A DNA stretch of 40,832 nt from Cyclobacteriaceae bacterium (GCA_025055435.1 JANWWN010000027.1:1-40832), one strand, 5' to 3'. Shown: positions 7,730 through 16,653, counted from the first letter of the stretch. A program made the numbers and translations. The notes: generated by a model from the sequence alone, not told the origin.

Positions 7730-9565
7730 TTACTCAACGGTTACCGACTTAGCCAGGTTGCGGGGCTGGTCCACGTTACAGCCGCGCATCACAGCGATGT
7801 GGTACGACAACAGTTGAAGGGGCACCACCGACACAATGGGCATCAACGCCTCCTGTACGGCAGGCACTTCGATGACAAACTCCGACAAGCCGGGCAACAG
7901 GGTGTCACCTTTTGTTACGATGGAGATGACCCTTCCTTTGCGGGCTTTCACTTCCTGAACGTTGGAAATGATTTTTTCGTATGAACTGTCGCGCGTGGCA
8001 ATAAACACCACGGGCATGGCTTCGTCAATCAGGGCGATGGGTCCGTGCTTCATTTCGGCTGCCGGATAACCTTCGGCATGTATGTAGGATATTTCCTTGA
8101 GTTTAAGAGCGCCCTCAAGAGCTACCGGAAAGTTGTAACCGCGCCCAAGGTACAGAAAGTTGGTGGCGTCTTTAAAGATATAAGCCAGCTCGCGGATTTT
8201 ATCGTTTTGCTTCAGCACCTCTTCAACTTTCGCTGGAATGTTTTCCAGTTCAACCAGCATTTCGTGAAACTTGCGGTCGGTGATAGTACCGCGTTTCTGG
8301 GCAAGCGTGAGCGCAATCATGCTCAGCACAGTAAGTTGGGCAGTAAATGCTTTGGTGCTGGCCACGCCTATTTCCGGGCCGGCATGTGTATAGGAACCGG
8401 CATGCGATGCGCGTGCAATGGACGAACCAACTACATTGCATACCCCGATGATAATGGCTCCCTTGGATTTGGCCAGTTCGATGGCAGCCAGTGTATCGGC
8501 CGTCTCGCCCGACTGGGAGATGGCGATAACTACATCGCCCTCACGGATGATGGGGTTGCGATAACGGAATTCGGAAGCGTATTCAACCTCAACGGGTATG
8601 CGACAGAATTCCTCAATCATGTATTCAGCTACCAGGCCTGCATGCCACGATGTGCCGCAGGCAACGATGATAATCCGGTCGGCCTGCATCATTTTGTTTA
8701 CGTATTCGCGAATGCCGCCTAAAACAAGGCGCCCTGCAGCCGCATCGAGCCGACCGCGCATCGAATCGCGGATGGATCGCGGTTGCTCGAAAATTTCTTT
8801 CAGCATGAAATGCTCGAAGCCTCCTTTTTCGATCGCCTCAAGCTCCATCTCCAGCCGTTGAATGTACGGTGTGGCCGGCGCATCATCGATGGTCTTGATG
8901 CGCAGTTCACCGTTATCGATAACAGCAATTTCCTGGTCGTTCAGGTAGATAACATCTTTGGTATATTCAATGATGGGTGTGGCATCGGAAGCCAGAAAAA
9001 ATTCGTTTTGTCCTACACCTATTACCAACGGACTACCCTTCCGTGCAGCGATGAGAAGATCCGGATTTTCCGAGGTCATGATAACAATGGCATACGCACC
9101 CACCACCTGGGTAAGCGCCACGCGAACAGCTTCCTCAAGGGAGTAACCGTTACTTACCTGAATATCTTCTATAAAATGAATCAGCACCTCGGTGTCGGTC
9201 TCGCTGGTAAACCGATAGCCTTTGTTCATCAGCTCCTGTTTCAGGGCGCTGTAGTTTTCGATGATACCATTGTGAATGATGGCCAGCTTTCCGGATGCCG
9301 AGTAGTGCGGATGGGCATTGATGTCGTTGGGCTCGCCATGTGTGGCCCAGCGGGTGTGACCGATGCCTATCGGGCTGTTTATGGACAGGTTTTTTACCAA
9401 ATCCTCCAGCTCAGCTACTTTGCCCTTCTTTTTGTAAACGTGAATTCCTTCATTCAGCAAGGCAATGCCTGCACTGTCGTAACCGCGGTATTCAAGGCGT
9501 TTAAGTCCTTTAATAACAACTTCCTGAGCGTTACGATGCCCGACATAGGCAACTATTCCACACAT
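7730..9565 (-). CDS. glmS: Glutamine--fructose-6-phosphate aminotransferase (isomerizing)
   Basis: GlmS makes glucosamine 6-phosphate from fructose 6-phosphate and glutamine, the committed step to UDP-GlcNAc for peptidoglycan and surface sugars. The 611 residues match the family. The N-terminal Ntn glutaminase has nucleophile C2 (MCGIVAYVG) and the GYDSAG motif. Two SIS isomerase domains follow (about 285-425 and 455-600), with the substrate loop SQSGETADT, GVASTKAFTAQ, and the C-terminal PRNLAKSVTVE, which is virtually invariant. It lies 16 bases downstream of the DUF4270 gene and is the last gene of that run. No glmS ribozyme is seen or expected. Confidence 0.98.
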   Translation of the reverse strand: MCGIVAYVGHRNAQEVVIKGLKRLEYRGYDSAGIALLNEGIHVYKKKGKVAELEDLVKNLSINSPIGIGHTRWATHGEPNDINAHPHYSASGKLAIIHNGIIENYSALKQELMNKGYRFTSETDTEVLIHFIEDIQVSNGYSLEEAVRVALTQVVGAYAIVIMTSENPDLLIAARKGSPLVIGVGQNEFFLASDATPIIEYTKDVIYLNDQEIAVIDNGELRIKTIDDAPATPYIQRLEMELEAIEKGGFEHFMLKEIFEQPRSIRDSMRGRLDAAAGRLVLGGIREYVNKMMQADRIIIVACGTSWHAGLVAEYMIEEFCRIPVEVEYASEFRYRNPIIREGDVVIAISQSGETADTLAAIELAKSKGAIIIGVCNVVGSSIARASHAGSYTHAGPEIGVASTKAFTAQLTVLSMIALTLAQKRGTITDRKFHEMLVELENIPAKVEEVLKQNDKIRELAYIFKDATNFLYLGRGYNFPVALEGALKLKEISYIHAEGYPAAEMKHGPIALIDEAMPVVFIATRDSSYEKIISNVQEVKARKGRVISIVTKGDTLLPGLSEFVIEVPAVQEALMPIVSVVPLQLLSYHIAVMRGCNVDQPRNLAKSVTVE

Positions 9566-9581
9566 AATATCTTTTTATTGA

Positions 9582-11057
9582 TTAAATACCAGTAAGCGGA
9601 CGGGTGTAATAAACGCGAAGCTTGATATTGTTTTTATGAAAAGCAACCCGATTTACTGTTTTACCGGCATTAAGCGGATACAAAATGAAATGTCTGAACC
9701 GGGGTTTGTCTGGTTCTTCAATAGCCATTTCCTGTGCAAAAAGGGTTAGAAAGCCCTGGTAGCTGCTCGATGTGGGGTTGTAATTCAGGCTTAAATAGGT
9801 GCCAAAGTCGGAGAACACGGTAAAAATGCTGTCGTTATTAACGCGCGACACATCAACATCGAGTGTCCGCGCCAGGTTGTTATACTTCGCCAATATCTTC
9901 TGATCGCGTGTCCGGGCGGCTGATGTTTTCTGGCGGTTGAATTTTCGTAAACGGTTATCCGGGTCGAGTACGCGAACGAACAACTCCTTGGGTGGAGACA
10001 GATTTTCGGGGGCCTCTACATTTTCAATGATTAACTGTGCAGCATTAATAGCCATATTCGGAATGGTATCGGCTTCCAGAAAGTTTACAAACGCCGACAA
10101 ATCCAGTTTAGTAAACAGCCCAACACCGTTTTGTACATAGCGCATGCCGGATGGCGGATCATAATCAGTAAAATACTGGTTGACCATTTGCACGTCTGTT
10201 CCCGCACGGTTGGATTTTATTTCGTTAAAACTGGCAACGAAACTGGAGAACACGAATGTGTATTGAAGACTGTCCGTAGTTGGATTATGGTAATGTAGTA
10301 TAAGTTTGGATTCGGTATCGGAAGCGTGAAAGCCTACAATCTTATCGCCCCAAACCGGCTTAAGAGCAATGCCTTTATGAATTCTGAAAAAGTCGTTTGG
10401 GCGGATAAAGGCCGAGTCTTCATAGGTGGGGTTGGATGAAGACCAACGAAGTACTGTATTAAACAGTCGCTGACCAAAGGCCTGGTCTAACCGGATGCGC
10501 ACCTTGAACACTTCAGATGTTTTGCCGGAGTCCAACTTGTTTTTAAACAGAATCGGATTCGGAAAAATTGTTCCGGTTCCGATCAAATCACCCAACGGAA
10601 CATTGGTTTTATTAAAGTAATACTGCGAGGCCGTACGCGAAATGGTTTTTCCCAGCTCATAAACCTCAAAAGTCTGCGGATTGGTGGAAATGGTACCATA
10701 CGTGTATAAGTCGTACCGTAACTGAAGCACCACCGAGTCGAGTACGGAGTTGGGATCAATTTTACCCAGTGCGAGCCCAAAATATTGGGTATAAAAGGAT
10801 GCACTCACCTCACCGAGTTGGTCATCCTGATACTTGCCAAGTAAAAAACGATTGGTTTCGTTGTTAAAAATGTAATTGCTGGTACGCAGCGAGTCGAGCC
10901 AGAGTACGCTGCTTTCGACCGGAAATTCAATGTAGCGCGTTTCAAATTTGGGTGTGGGATTTCGAAAGCCGAGAAAGGTGGCTTCATCCTTACACGACCA
11001 AACGGCAACCGCAACTATACCCAGTATCCCTGCAATCAGCTTACCCCGCCAGCTCAT
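9582..11057 (-). CDS. DUF4270 family lipoprotein
   Basis: A 491-residue lipoprotein. The signal runs from M1 to about residue 21 and ends in a lipobox-like AVWSC with the cysteine at 22, followed by KDEATFLGF. From there the protein matches the DUF4270 family of Bacteroidota surface or periplasmic proteins: repeated strand-rich segments such as SVLDSVVLQLRYDLYTYG, a central NAAQLIIENV motif and a C-terminal RPLTGI end. Function is unknown. The start overlaps the glycogen-synthase-like gene upstream by 17 bases and the gene is followed by glmS 16 bases on, so all three are co-transcribed. I recall this arrangement being conserved across the phylum. Confidence 0.88.
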   Translation of the reverse strand: MSWRGKLIAGILGIVAVAVWSCKDEATFLGFRNPTPKFETRYIEFPVESSVLWLDSLRTSNYIFNNETNRFLLGKYQDDQLGEVSASFYTQYFGLALGKIDPNSVLDSVVLQLRYDLYTYGTISTNPQTFEVYELGKTISRTASQYYFNKTNVPLGDLIGTGTIFPNPILFKNKLDSGKTSEVFKVRIRLDQAFGQRLFNTVLRWSSSNPTYEDSAFIRPNDFFRIHKGIALKPVWGDKIVGFHASDTESKLILHYHNPTTDSLQYTFVFSSFVASFNEIKSNRAGTDVQMVNQYFTDYDPPSGMRYVQNGVGLFTKLDLSAFVNFLEADTIPNMAINAAQLIIENVEAPENLSPPKELFVRVLDPDNRLRKFNRQKTSAARTRDQKILAKYNNLARTLDVDVSRVNNDSIFTVFSDFGTYLSLNYNPTSSSYQGFLTLFAQEMAIEEPDKPRFRHFILYPLNAGKTVNRVAFHKNNIKLRVYYTRPLTGI

Positions 11058-11844
11058 TATACAAATTGTAGAAGGATTCGGTATAGTTGTCGTCTTTTCC
11101 GATGGTCTCCACTTTCTTTTCTTTTATTTTTTTGAAGAGACCTTCCAGTTTTTTGTTTTCACCCGCTACGATTACCGCATCCGAGAATTCAATGGCCATT
11201 TTAATAAATCCTTCATAATCGGCCGACTTCAGGTTGCCGAGCATGTTATCTTCGATGTCCATCATCTTTACCTTCGACAACAAATCGCCTTTGAATTTGT
11301 AATTGAAGGAGTTGTTGTAGATGGTAAACACGGTTTTTGTGTTTTTAAACAGCGGGTCGTTTTTGTAGGTTGTCTTCAGGTACAACGGTATAAAGCTGGT
11401 AATCCAGTCGTTGCAGTGAACTATATCGGGCGCCCAGCCCAGCTTGCGAACGGTTTCAATTACACCTTTGCAAAAGAATATAGCGCGCTCGTCATTGTCT
11501 TCATAAAATTTATTCTCCTTATCGTAAAACACAGATTTACGATGGAAATAATCTTCATTGTCTATGAAATATACCTGCAGCTTGGCATTGGGAATGGACG
11601 CAACCTTGATGGTCAGCGGTTTTTCCTCATCGCCTACAGCAATATTTATCCCTGACAGCCGAACCACTTCGTGCAAACGGTTTTTTCGTTCATTAATTAT
11701 TCCGAATCGCGGAACGAGTATGCGGATTTCCATCCCCTTTTCCTGCATGTATTGCGGCAGCTTGCGCACAAACTCGGCTACTTCAGACGTCTGCAAAAAG
11801 GGGTTGATTTCACTGGAAACATAAAGAATACGAAGCTTTGACAT
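11041..11844 (-). CDS. Truncated glycogen/starch synthase-like protein (GT5 N-terminal domain only)
   Basis: A 267-residue protein matching the N-terminal Rossmann domain of GT5 glycogen synthases: KLRILYVSSEINPF, MRILVPRFG-type strands, PDIVHCNDWITSFIPLYLK and KTVFTIYNNSFN. The whole C-terminal domain, with the nucleotide-sugar site, is missing; normal enzymes are about 470-480 residues. The KxGGL motif that binds ADP-glucose is replaced by QTSEVAEF, so catalysis is doubtful. From memory, half-length versions next to DUF4270 and glmS are common in Bacteroidota, which argues for a retained non-enzymatic or regulatory role rather than decay. It is the first gene of the operon, overlapping DUF4270 by 17 bases. 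Confidence 0.85.
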   Translation of the reverse strand: MSKLRILYVSSEINPFLQTSEVAEFVRKLPQYMQEKGMEIRILVPRFGIINERKNRLHEVVRLSGINIAVGDEEKPLTIKVASIPNAKLQVYFIDNEDYFHRKSVFYDKENKFYEDNDERAIFFCKGVIETVRKLGWAPDIVHCNDWITSFIPLYLKTTYKNDPLFKNTKTVFTIYNNSFNYKFKGDLLSKVKMMDIEDNMLGNLKSADYEGFIKMAIEFSDAVIVAGENKKLEGLFKKIKEKKVETIGKDDNYTESFYNLYNELAG

Positions 11845-11878
11845 ATTTAACTGAGCTTAAGAGAACGAAAACGAGGCA

Positions 11879-11909
11879 CAAAGGTACGAAAAAACGCCAC
11901 CTTATTCAA
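11879..11909 (-). promoter_or_regulatory. Promoter of the glycogen-synthase-like/DUF4270/glmS operon
   Basis: On the minus strand GTTG, with its TTG at 11907-11909, is followed after 20 bases by TACCTTTG (11879-11886), a perfect TAnnTTTG -7 element with ideal spacing. The predicted transcript starts near 11873, about 28 bases before the ATG at 11844. This is one of the clearest promoters in the window and should drive glmS. Confidence 0.7.
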
Positions 11910-12059
11910 CTCTAAATTCAACCTTCCTACATATAATTACCTGACTTTCAATTTATAACATACCAATAAGCCAACCCCTGACCATTCCTGCTTAGCTTAA
12001 AACAAGGTTTTTTAACCTGGCTTTCACGGCAGGTGTATATCTTTCCGGCTCATCCCGAC

Positions 12060-13082
12060 ATGAAACGAGCGGCCGCTATTCAATATTTTATCTGGTTGGT
12101 ACTTGCAGGCCTGTTGTTGTGGCTTTCGCTGCGGGTACTCACTCCGCCTGAGGGACAAAACCGATGGGACTATCTCATTAGTGCCTGGCGACGCACCGAT
12201 AAAGCATGGTTATGGCTGATGGCGCTTCTGGCCATGGTCAGTCATCTTATCCGGGCCGAAAGGTGGCGCCTGTTATTAGGCGTTTCCGGTCAGCCCGTTT
12301 CATTTTTTCACGCGCTGCTCTCGCTTCTGGTTGGGTACCTGATTAATCTGGTCATTCCGCGTGGTGGCGAAATTTCCCGTTGCCTGAATCTATATAAGTT
12401 GAATTCATATCCGGCTGATAAATCATTTGGTACGGTGGTAGCCGAACGTGCCATTGACCTGATGTGCTTTTTACTGGTACTTGTAATCGCATTTTTTGTA
12501 GAGTTCGATAAGCTGGCAGCATTCGTAAAAACCTTGCCCGTAGAACTGCCCGGGAAGCCGGCCATGTGGTTGTGGATGGTCGCGCTCGCATTATTTATTG
12601 TAGTGATTATCGTTTTGAGACTTTTTGTGAAGCGTTTTCCCGCCCTTCAAAATAAACTAAGCCAACTTTGGAAGGGCTTTCTAAGTGGACTCCGGTCAAT
12701 TCGATATGTACGTCAACCCGGACTATTCATCACCTATTCGATTTTAATCTGGCTACTTTATTTCCTCATGACCTATGCCGTGCTGATGGCTTTCGAAGAA
12801 ACCCGGTCGTTGGGTTGGCAGGCTATCCTCAACCTTTTTGCAATAGGCTCACTGGCTATGGTACTGCCCATGCCGGGAGGAACAGGGTCTTATCATACCT
12901 TGGTTCCAGCCGGTCTTTCTTTTCTCTATGGCCTGAATTTACCGGATGCCGTTGCTTTTACTTTTGTATTTCACGCCTGGCAAACCTTGATTATGATAGC
13001 CGGAGGCGTGCCGGCTCTACTTACAACCTTAATGCTGGGCACAGGAAAAAAAATTGAAAATACGTTACCTTTGGAGCCCTGA
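12060..13082 (+). CDS. YbhN/AglD-type flippase-like integral membrane protein
   Basis: A membrane protein of about 340 residues with seven or eight hydrophobic segments, matching the lysylphosphatidylglycerol synthase transmembrane domain family (UPF0104, YbhN/AglD). Typical landmarks are LIRAERWRLLL, NLVIPRGGEISRCLNLYKL, TVVAERAIDL and the late loop LPMPGGTGSYHTLVPAGL. Members are suggested to help lipid-linked sugars or phospholipids cross membranes; no soluble LPG synthase domain is attached. The ATG at 12060 is preferred over an in-frame GTG at 12033 because a membrane segment starts a few residues later. Divergent from the glmS operon. In relatives I recall panC and panD lying between these two transcription units; here they are absent. 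Confidence 0.85.
   Translation: MKRAAAIQYFIWLVLAGLLLWLSLRVLTPPEGQNRWDYLISAWRRTDKAWLWLMALLAMVSHLIRAERWRLLLGVSGQPVSFFHALLSLLVGYLINLVIPRGGEISRCLNLYKLNSYPADKSFGTVVAERAIDLMCFLLVLVIAFFVEFDKLAAFVKTLPVELPGKPAMWLWMVALALFIVVIIVLRLFVKRFPALQNKLSQLWKGFLSGLRSIRYVRQPGLFITYSILIWLLYFLMTYAVLMAFEETRSLGWQAILNLFAIGSLAMVLPMPGGTGSYHTLVPAGLSFLYGLNLPDAVAFTFVFHAWQTLIMIAGGVPALLTTLMLGTGKKIENTLPLEP
13066..13073 (+). promoter_or_regulatory. Candidate -7 box for the zinc metallopeptidase gene
   Basis: TACCTTTG, a perfect TAnnTTTG match, lies inside the last codons of the flippase gene, 72 bases before the metallopeptidase ATG. No properly spaced -33 element is obvious, so the call is tentative. Confidence 0.35.
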
Positions 13083-13145
13083 CGGTTTGTCAGGAAATCA
13101 AAATGGTCTGCAACTTGTTATAGAAAGGCAAAAAAAAATTTCATT

Positions 13146-13841
13146 ATGGGTTTACTGATTATTGGTGTTGTCTTTATGATCGTGGGATGGCTGGTCAGCA
13201 ACAAGCTGAAAAGCAAGTTCCACGAGTATTCGCAAATCCGGCTGAATCAAAATTTAACGGGTGCAGAAATCGCAAGGCTGATGCTGGCTGATAACGGTAT
13301 CCACGATGTGCAGGTAATCAGTGTGGAAGGACAGCTCACCGACCACTACAATCCAGTAAATAAGACGGTGAATTTAAGTCCGGATGTGTACCATGGACGC
13401 AGTGCCGCAGCGGCCGCTGTTGCAGCCCACGAATGCGGTCATGCCATTCAGCATGCTACTGCCTATTCCATGCTCGAGTTTCGCTCAGCGATGGTGCCTA
13501 TTCAAAACATTTCGTCAAAGGTTATCAACATCATCTTTTTCATGATGATGTTCGGAGCTTTTGCCGTTAAAGGTCTGTTTTCGTTTGATACCGCCTTATT
13601 GGTAATCATCGGATGCTATACGGTGTTTGCACTTTTTGCACTCATTACCCTACCGGTAGAATTTGACGCCAGCCGCAGGGCACTTGCATGGATTGAAGCG
13701 CGCGGCATCGTTACCCCACGTGAACACGATATGGCTAAAGATGCACTGAAATGGGCTGCCATGACTTACGTGGTTGCTGCTATCGCTGCACTGGCCTCCC
13801 TGATGTACTGGGTAATGGTGTTCTTAAACAGAAGGGACTAA
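13146..13841 (+). CDS. Membrane zinc metallopeptidase (YugP/Zn_peptidase_2 family)
   Basis: A 231-residue inner-membrane protein with a hydrophobic N-terminus (GLLIIGVVFMIVGWLV), a zinc-protease motif HECGH at residues 95-99 (H95 and H99 as ligands, E96 as general base), and three further hydrophobic segments (about 126-145, 150-170, 203-225). The LSPDVYHGRSAAAAAVAAHECGH context and EFDASRRA motif are characteristic of the YugP-like neutral zinc metallopeptidases. Substrates are unknown; a membrane-protein quality-control role is an inference. It lies 64 bases after the flippase gene and is followed by a rho-independent terminator. Confidence 0.92.
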   Translation: MGLLIIGVVFMIVGWLVSNKLKSKFHEYSQIRLNQNLTGAEIARLMLADNGIHDVQVISVEGQLTDHYNPVNKTVNLSPDVYHGRSAAAAAVAAHECGHAIQHATAYSMLEFRSAMVPIQNISSKVINIIFFMMMFGAFAVKGLFSFDTALLVIIGCYTVFALFALITLPVEFDASRRALAWIEARGIVTPREHDMAKDALKWAAMTYVVAAIAALASLMYWVMVFLNRRD

Positions 13842-13882
13842 ACCCGTACCACTGTAAAATTGTTTGATACCTGTATTTTTGG

Positions 13883-13907
13883 GCCTGATTTTACGTCAGG
13901 CTTTTTT
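13883..13907 (+). terminator. Rho-independent terminator after the zinc metallopeptidase
   Basis: A perfect six-base stem (GCCTGA at 13883-13888 with TCAGGC at 13896-13901) with a seven-base loop runs into six consecutive T residues. It lies 42 bases after the metallopeptidase stop and 23 bases before the acyl-CoA dehydrogenase ATG. A TATTTTTG box just upstream (13874-13881) leaves open that the hairpin is instead in the leader of the next gene. Confidence 0.7.
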
Positions 13908-13929
13908 ATTTGTATTCAACGCATACCAC

Positions 13930-15072
13930 ATGAACTTTCAACTAACCGAAGAACATCTGGCCGTACAGAAGGCCGCCCGCGATTTTGCGCAAACCGAATT
14001 ACTTCCGGGTGTAATTGAACGCGATACCCACCAGCAGTTTCCTCACGAACAAATTAAAAAGATGGGTGAACTGGGTTTTATGGGAATGATGGTGGACCCG
14101 AAATATAACGGTGGCGGCATGGATACCATTTCGTACGTGCTGGCCATGGAAGAAATTTCAAAAATAGATGCTTCGGCTTCGGTAGTCATGTCGGTCAACA
14201 ATTCTCTGGTATGTTGGGGCCTTGAGAAATTCGGCACCGAAGAACAAAAGGAAAAATACCTCAAGCGGCTGGCGAAAGGTGAAATCATCGGTGCTTTCTG
14301 CCTTTCCGAGCCCGAAGCCGGCTCGGATGCTACCAGTCAGCGTACCACGGCCGAAGATAAAGGCGACTATTATTTGCTGAACGGCACCAAAAACTGGATT
14401 ACCAACGGCGGTACCGCCAGCGTTTACCTGGTGATGGCGCAAACACATCCCGAAAAACGGCACAAAGGCATTAATGCCCTGATCGTAGAAAAAGGCATGC
14501 CCGGATTTGTTGTGGGTAAAAAAGAGGATAAGATGGGCATACGCGGCTCCGATACCCACTCGCTCATGTTCACCGATGTAAAAGTGCCGAAAGCCAACCG
14601 CATTGGCGAAGACGGATTCGGATTTACGTTTGCCATGTCAACCTTAAATGGCGGACGCATCGGCATTGCCGCGCAGGCTTTGGGTATTGCTTCGGGTGCT
14701 TACGAGCTTGCGCTGAAATATGCCAAAGAGCGGAAAGCCTTCGGCCACTACCTGGCCGAGCATCAGGCCATTCAGTTTAAGCTGGCTGAAATGGCTACCA
14801 AAATTGATGCAGCAAGGTTGTTGGTATGGCATGCCGCTTATCTGAAAGACCAGGGACAAAATTTTGTTAAGGCTGCTGCGCAGGCTAAGCTGTATGCCTC
14901 TGAAATTGCACAGGAAGTAACGACCGAAGCCGTGCAAATACACGGCGGCTATGGTTACGTTAAAGAATACCATGTGGAACGCCTGATGCGCGATGCGAAA
15001 ATCACACAGATTTATGAAGGCACTTCGGAAATACAAAAAATGGTAATTTCGAGAGAGCTTTTGCGTGCATGA
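13930..15072 (+). CDS. Acyl-CoA dehydrogenase
   Basis: A 380-residue soluble FAD flavoenzyme that oxidises acyl-CoA to trans-2-enoyl-CoA in beta-oxidation, passing electrons to ETF. It is of full family length from the ATG at 13930; the longer in-frame extension upstream runs through a terminator and was rejected. Landmarks are FCLSEPEAGSDA (FAD/substrate loop), NGTKNWITNGG, RIGIAAQALGIA and QIHGGYGYVKEYHVERLMRDAKI. The catalytic glutamate is E363 in IYEGTSEIQKM, placed as in short-chain or butyryl-CoA dehydrogenases. Chain-length preference cannot be fixed by eye. It stands alone, separated by a structured intergenic region from the convergent M28 peptidase gene. Confidence 0.95.
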   Translation: MNFQLTEEHLAVQKAARDFAQTELLPGVIERDTHQQFPHEQIKKMGELGFMGMMVDPKYNGGGMDTISYVLAMEEISKIDASASVVMSVNNSLVCWGLEKFGTEEQKEKYLKRLAKGEIIGAFCLSEPEAGSDATSQRTTAEDKGDYYLLNGTKNWITNGGTASVYLVMAQTHPEKRHKGINALIVEKGMPGFVVGKKEDKMGIRGSDTHSLMFTDVKVPKANRIGEDGFGFTFAMSTLNGGRIGIAAQALGIASGAYELALKYAKERKAFGHYLAEHQAIQFKLAEMATKIDAARLLVWHAAYLKDQGQNFVKAAAQAKLYASEIAQEVTTEAVQIHGGYGYVKEYHVERLMRDAKITQIYEGTSEIQKMVISRELLRA

Positions 15073-15120
15073 ATTTCAGAGGCTCAGAAATCATCAAAAC
15101 GAAATCATAGTACTACATCA

Positions 15121-15265
15121 AGGGTCGGTTGTTGATAATTGCTCTCCAAAAACATGCAATCTCTTTAAGATTGTACGTGCATTAACGTTTTTTCTGACGG
15201 AATCCGAAGGATTCCCACGTTAATAGGCTTTCATTACAGGCTTGGTGCCGACCCTGAAGGGGTCG
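15121..15265. repeat. Nested inverted repeats in an intergenic region
   Basis: The 271-base gap between the convergent acyl-CoA dehydrogenase and M28 peptidase genes contains several inverted repeats. ATTAACGT (15181-15188) pairs with ACGTTAAT (15217-15224) and encloses GGAATCC (15199-15205)/GGATTCC (15209-15215) with a GAA loop. CGACCC (15249-15254) pairs with GGGTCG (15260-15265). AGGGTCGG (15121-15128) can alternatively pair with CCGACCCT (15248-15255). No ORF or T-run goes with them. This looks like an interspersed palindromic (REP-type) element or a structured RNA; no second copy was noticed in this window. Confidence 0.5.
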
Positions 15266-15343
15266 AATAAAAAGCATCAGTCATCACCAAAACCATCATC
15301 CACTCTCTGTGGATTAAATGTACCACCAATAAATTTTCGGATT

Positions 15344-16564
15344 CTAAAATTCTACCGTCAGACTTATCACCTCGCCACCGCGTTTAACTTTCACTTCAGC
15401 CTTTTGTCCTTTTTCGAATTTACCCAGCGCCTCCATATAGCTCTGCACATCTTTAATTTCATACGGGCCCAACTGAATAATTAAGTCACCTGCCTGAATA
15501 CCGGCCTTCTGTGCCGGGCGGCCCTCCGTAACACCATCTACCTTTAGTCCCGGTTCACTGGAAGAATAGCTGGGCATCACACCCAAAGTAACCTTAAAGG
15601 GACTGCGCACGGCCATCGCATTGCTTTTGGTTTTTAAAAACTGCAGCTTCGGTTGCGCGTCCAGCGCCTCAATAACCTGGCGGATGAGGTTGAGCACAGC
15701 CACCGCTCCTTCGTAATTGATTTTATCCCAGTCATCCGATGGCTTATGATAATCACCGTGTGAACCCGTAAAGAAGTGAAGCACCGGAATATTTTTAAGA
15801 TAAAACGAGGTATGATCAGAAGGCCCAATCCCGCTGGAATCGGTTTTGATTTTCAGTTGTTCGGTAGCCAGGCTTTGCAGCAGCGGTTCCCACACCGGGC
15901 TGGTTCCGGTTCCGTTTACCACCACTGTTTTTGTCTCCGGATTCAGCCGGCCAATCATGTCCATGTTAATCATGAAGTTGACTTTCGCTAAATCATAGGT
16001 TGGATGTTCAGTAAAATATTTAGAACCCAAAAGACCCATTTCCTCGCCTGAAAATAAGATGAACAGGAAGTTATGTTTTTCTTTTTTCCGGTTGGTGGCC
16101 AGGTAGCGGGCCAGTTCCAGCGCACCGGCAGTTCCCGAGGCGTTGTCATCGGCACCGTTGTGGATTTTGTCTTTCGGGTTAGCATCGAGTGAGCCGCCCT
16201 GCATGCCTAACCCCAGGTGGTCGTAATGCGCTCCGATAATGATGGTATAGGGCGCTTTGTTGTCGAGGAAGGCAATAACGTTACGCGCGGTTCCGGGCTC
16301 GCCTTCACCGTGGGCTCCGCCTCTGAAAGGAAATTCCTGATAGAAAGAGCCATTCGTTCCCATGGGGCGGAGTTTTAATTTTTTAAACTGCGATTCGACG
16401 TAGGAAGCTGCCATCCGTTCGCCTTCCGTTCCGGTGCCGCGGCCCTGCAGGGAGTCGCTGGCCAGTATTTTAATGTGCGACCGTATTTGCGGCTGATTAA
16501 ACTGCGCGGCAAGAATTAACGGCAGACTAAATAATAGAATGAGAATTGTAGTCTTCTTTTTCAT
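15344..16564 (-). CDS. Exported M28 family zinc peptidase with C-terminal PDZ domain
   Basis: A 406-residue exported aminopeptidase-type enzyme. The signal peptide is residues 1-20. The M28 domain (about 25-300) carries its two-zinc site: H113 in GAHYDHLG, bridging D140 in NGADDNASG, E174 (base) and E175 in FSGEEMGLLGS, D202 in INMDMIGRL and H273 in GDYHKPSDDWD. A PDZ domain follows (about 318-406, with GRPAQKAGIQAGDLIIQLG). Family members release amino acids from peptides, and the PDZ domain probably guides substrates or partners. A TAACTTGC box lies four bases before the ATG. Confidence 0.93.
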   Translation of the reverse strand: MKKKTTILILLFSLPLILAAQFNQPQIRSHIKILASDSLQGRGTGTEGERMAASYVESQFKKLKLRPMGTNGSFYQEFPFRGGAHGEGEPGTARNVIAFLDNKAPYTIIIGAHYDHLGLGMQGGSLDANPKDKIHNGADDNASGTAGALELARYLATNRKKEKHNFLFILFSGEEMGLLGSKYFTEHPTYDLAKVNFMINMDMIGRLNPETKTVVVNGTGTSPVWEPLLQSLATEQLKIKTDSSGIGPSDHTSFYLKNIPVLHFFTGSHGDYHKPSDDWDKINYEGAVAVLNLIRQVIEALDAQPKLQFLKTKSNAMAVRSPFKVTLGVMPSYSSSEPGLKVDGVTEGRPAQKAGIQAGDLIIQLGPYEIKDVQSYMEALGKFEKGQKAEVKVKRGGEVISLTVEF

Positions 16565-16653
16565 GGCCGCAAGTTAGTAGTCCGGCAATTACTTTTTATA
16601 ACCGTGACCGTAAAAGGGATGCCGGTTTAAGAAAACAAAGTCATATCTTAAAA

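Noticed and set aside
8783-9595. 270-codon plus-strand open frame opposite glmS
   Set aside because: It lies wholly antisense to a clear glmS and its translation has no recognisable motifs; it is a shadow of codon bias in glmS. The same applies to 8045-8722.
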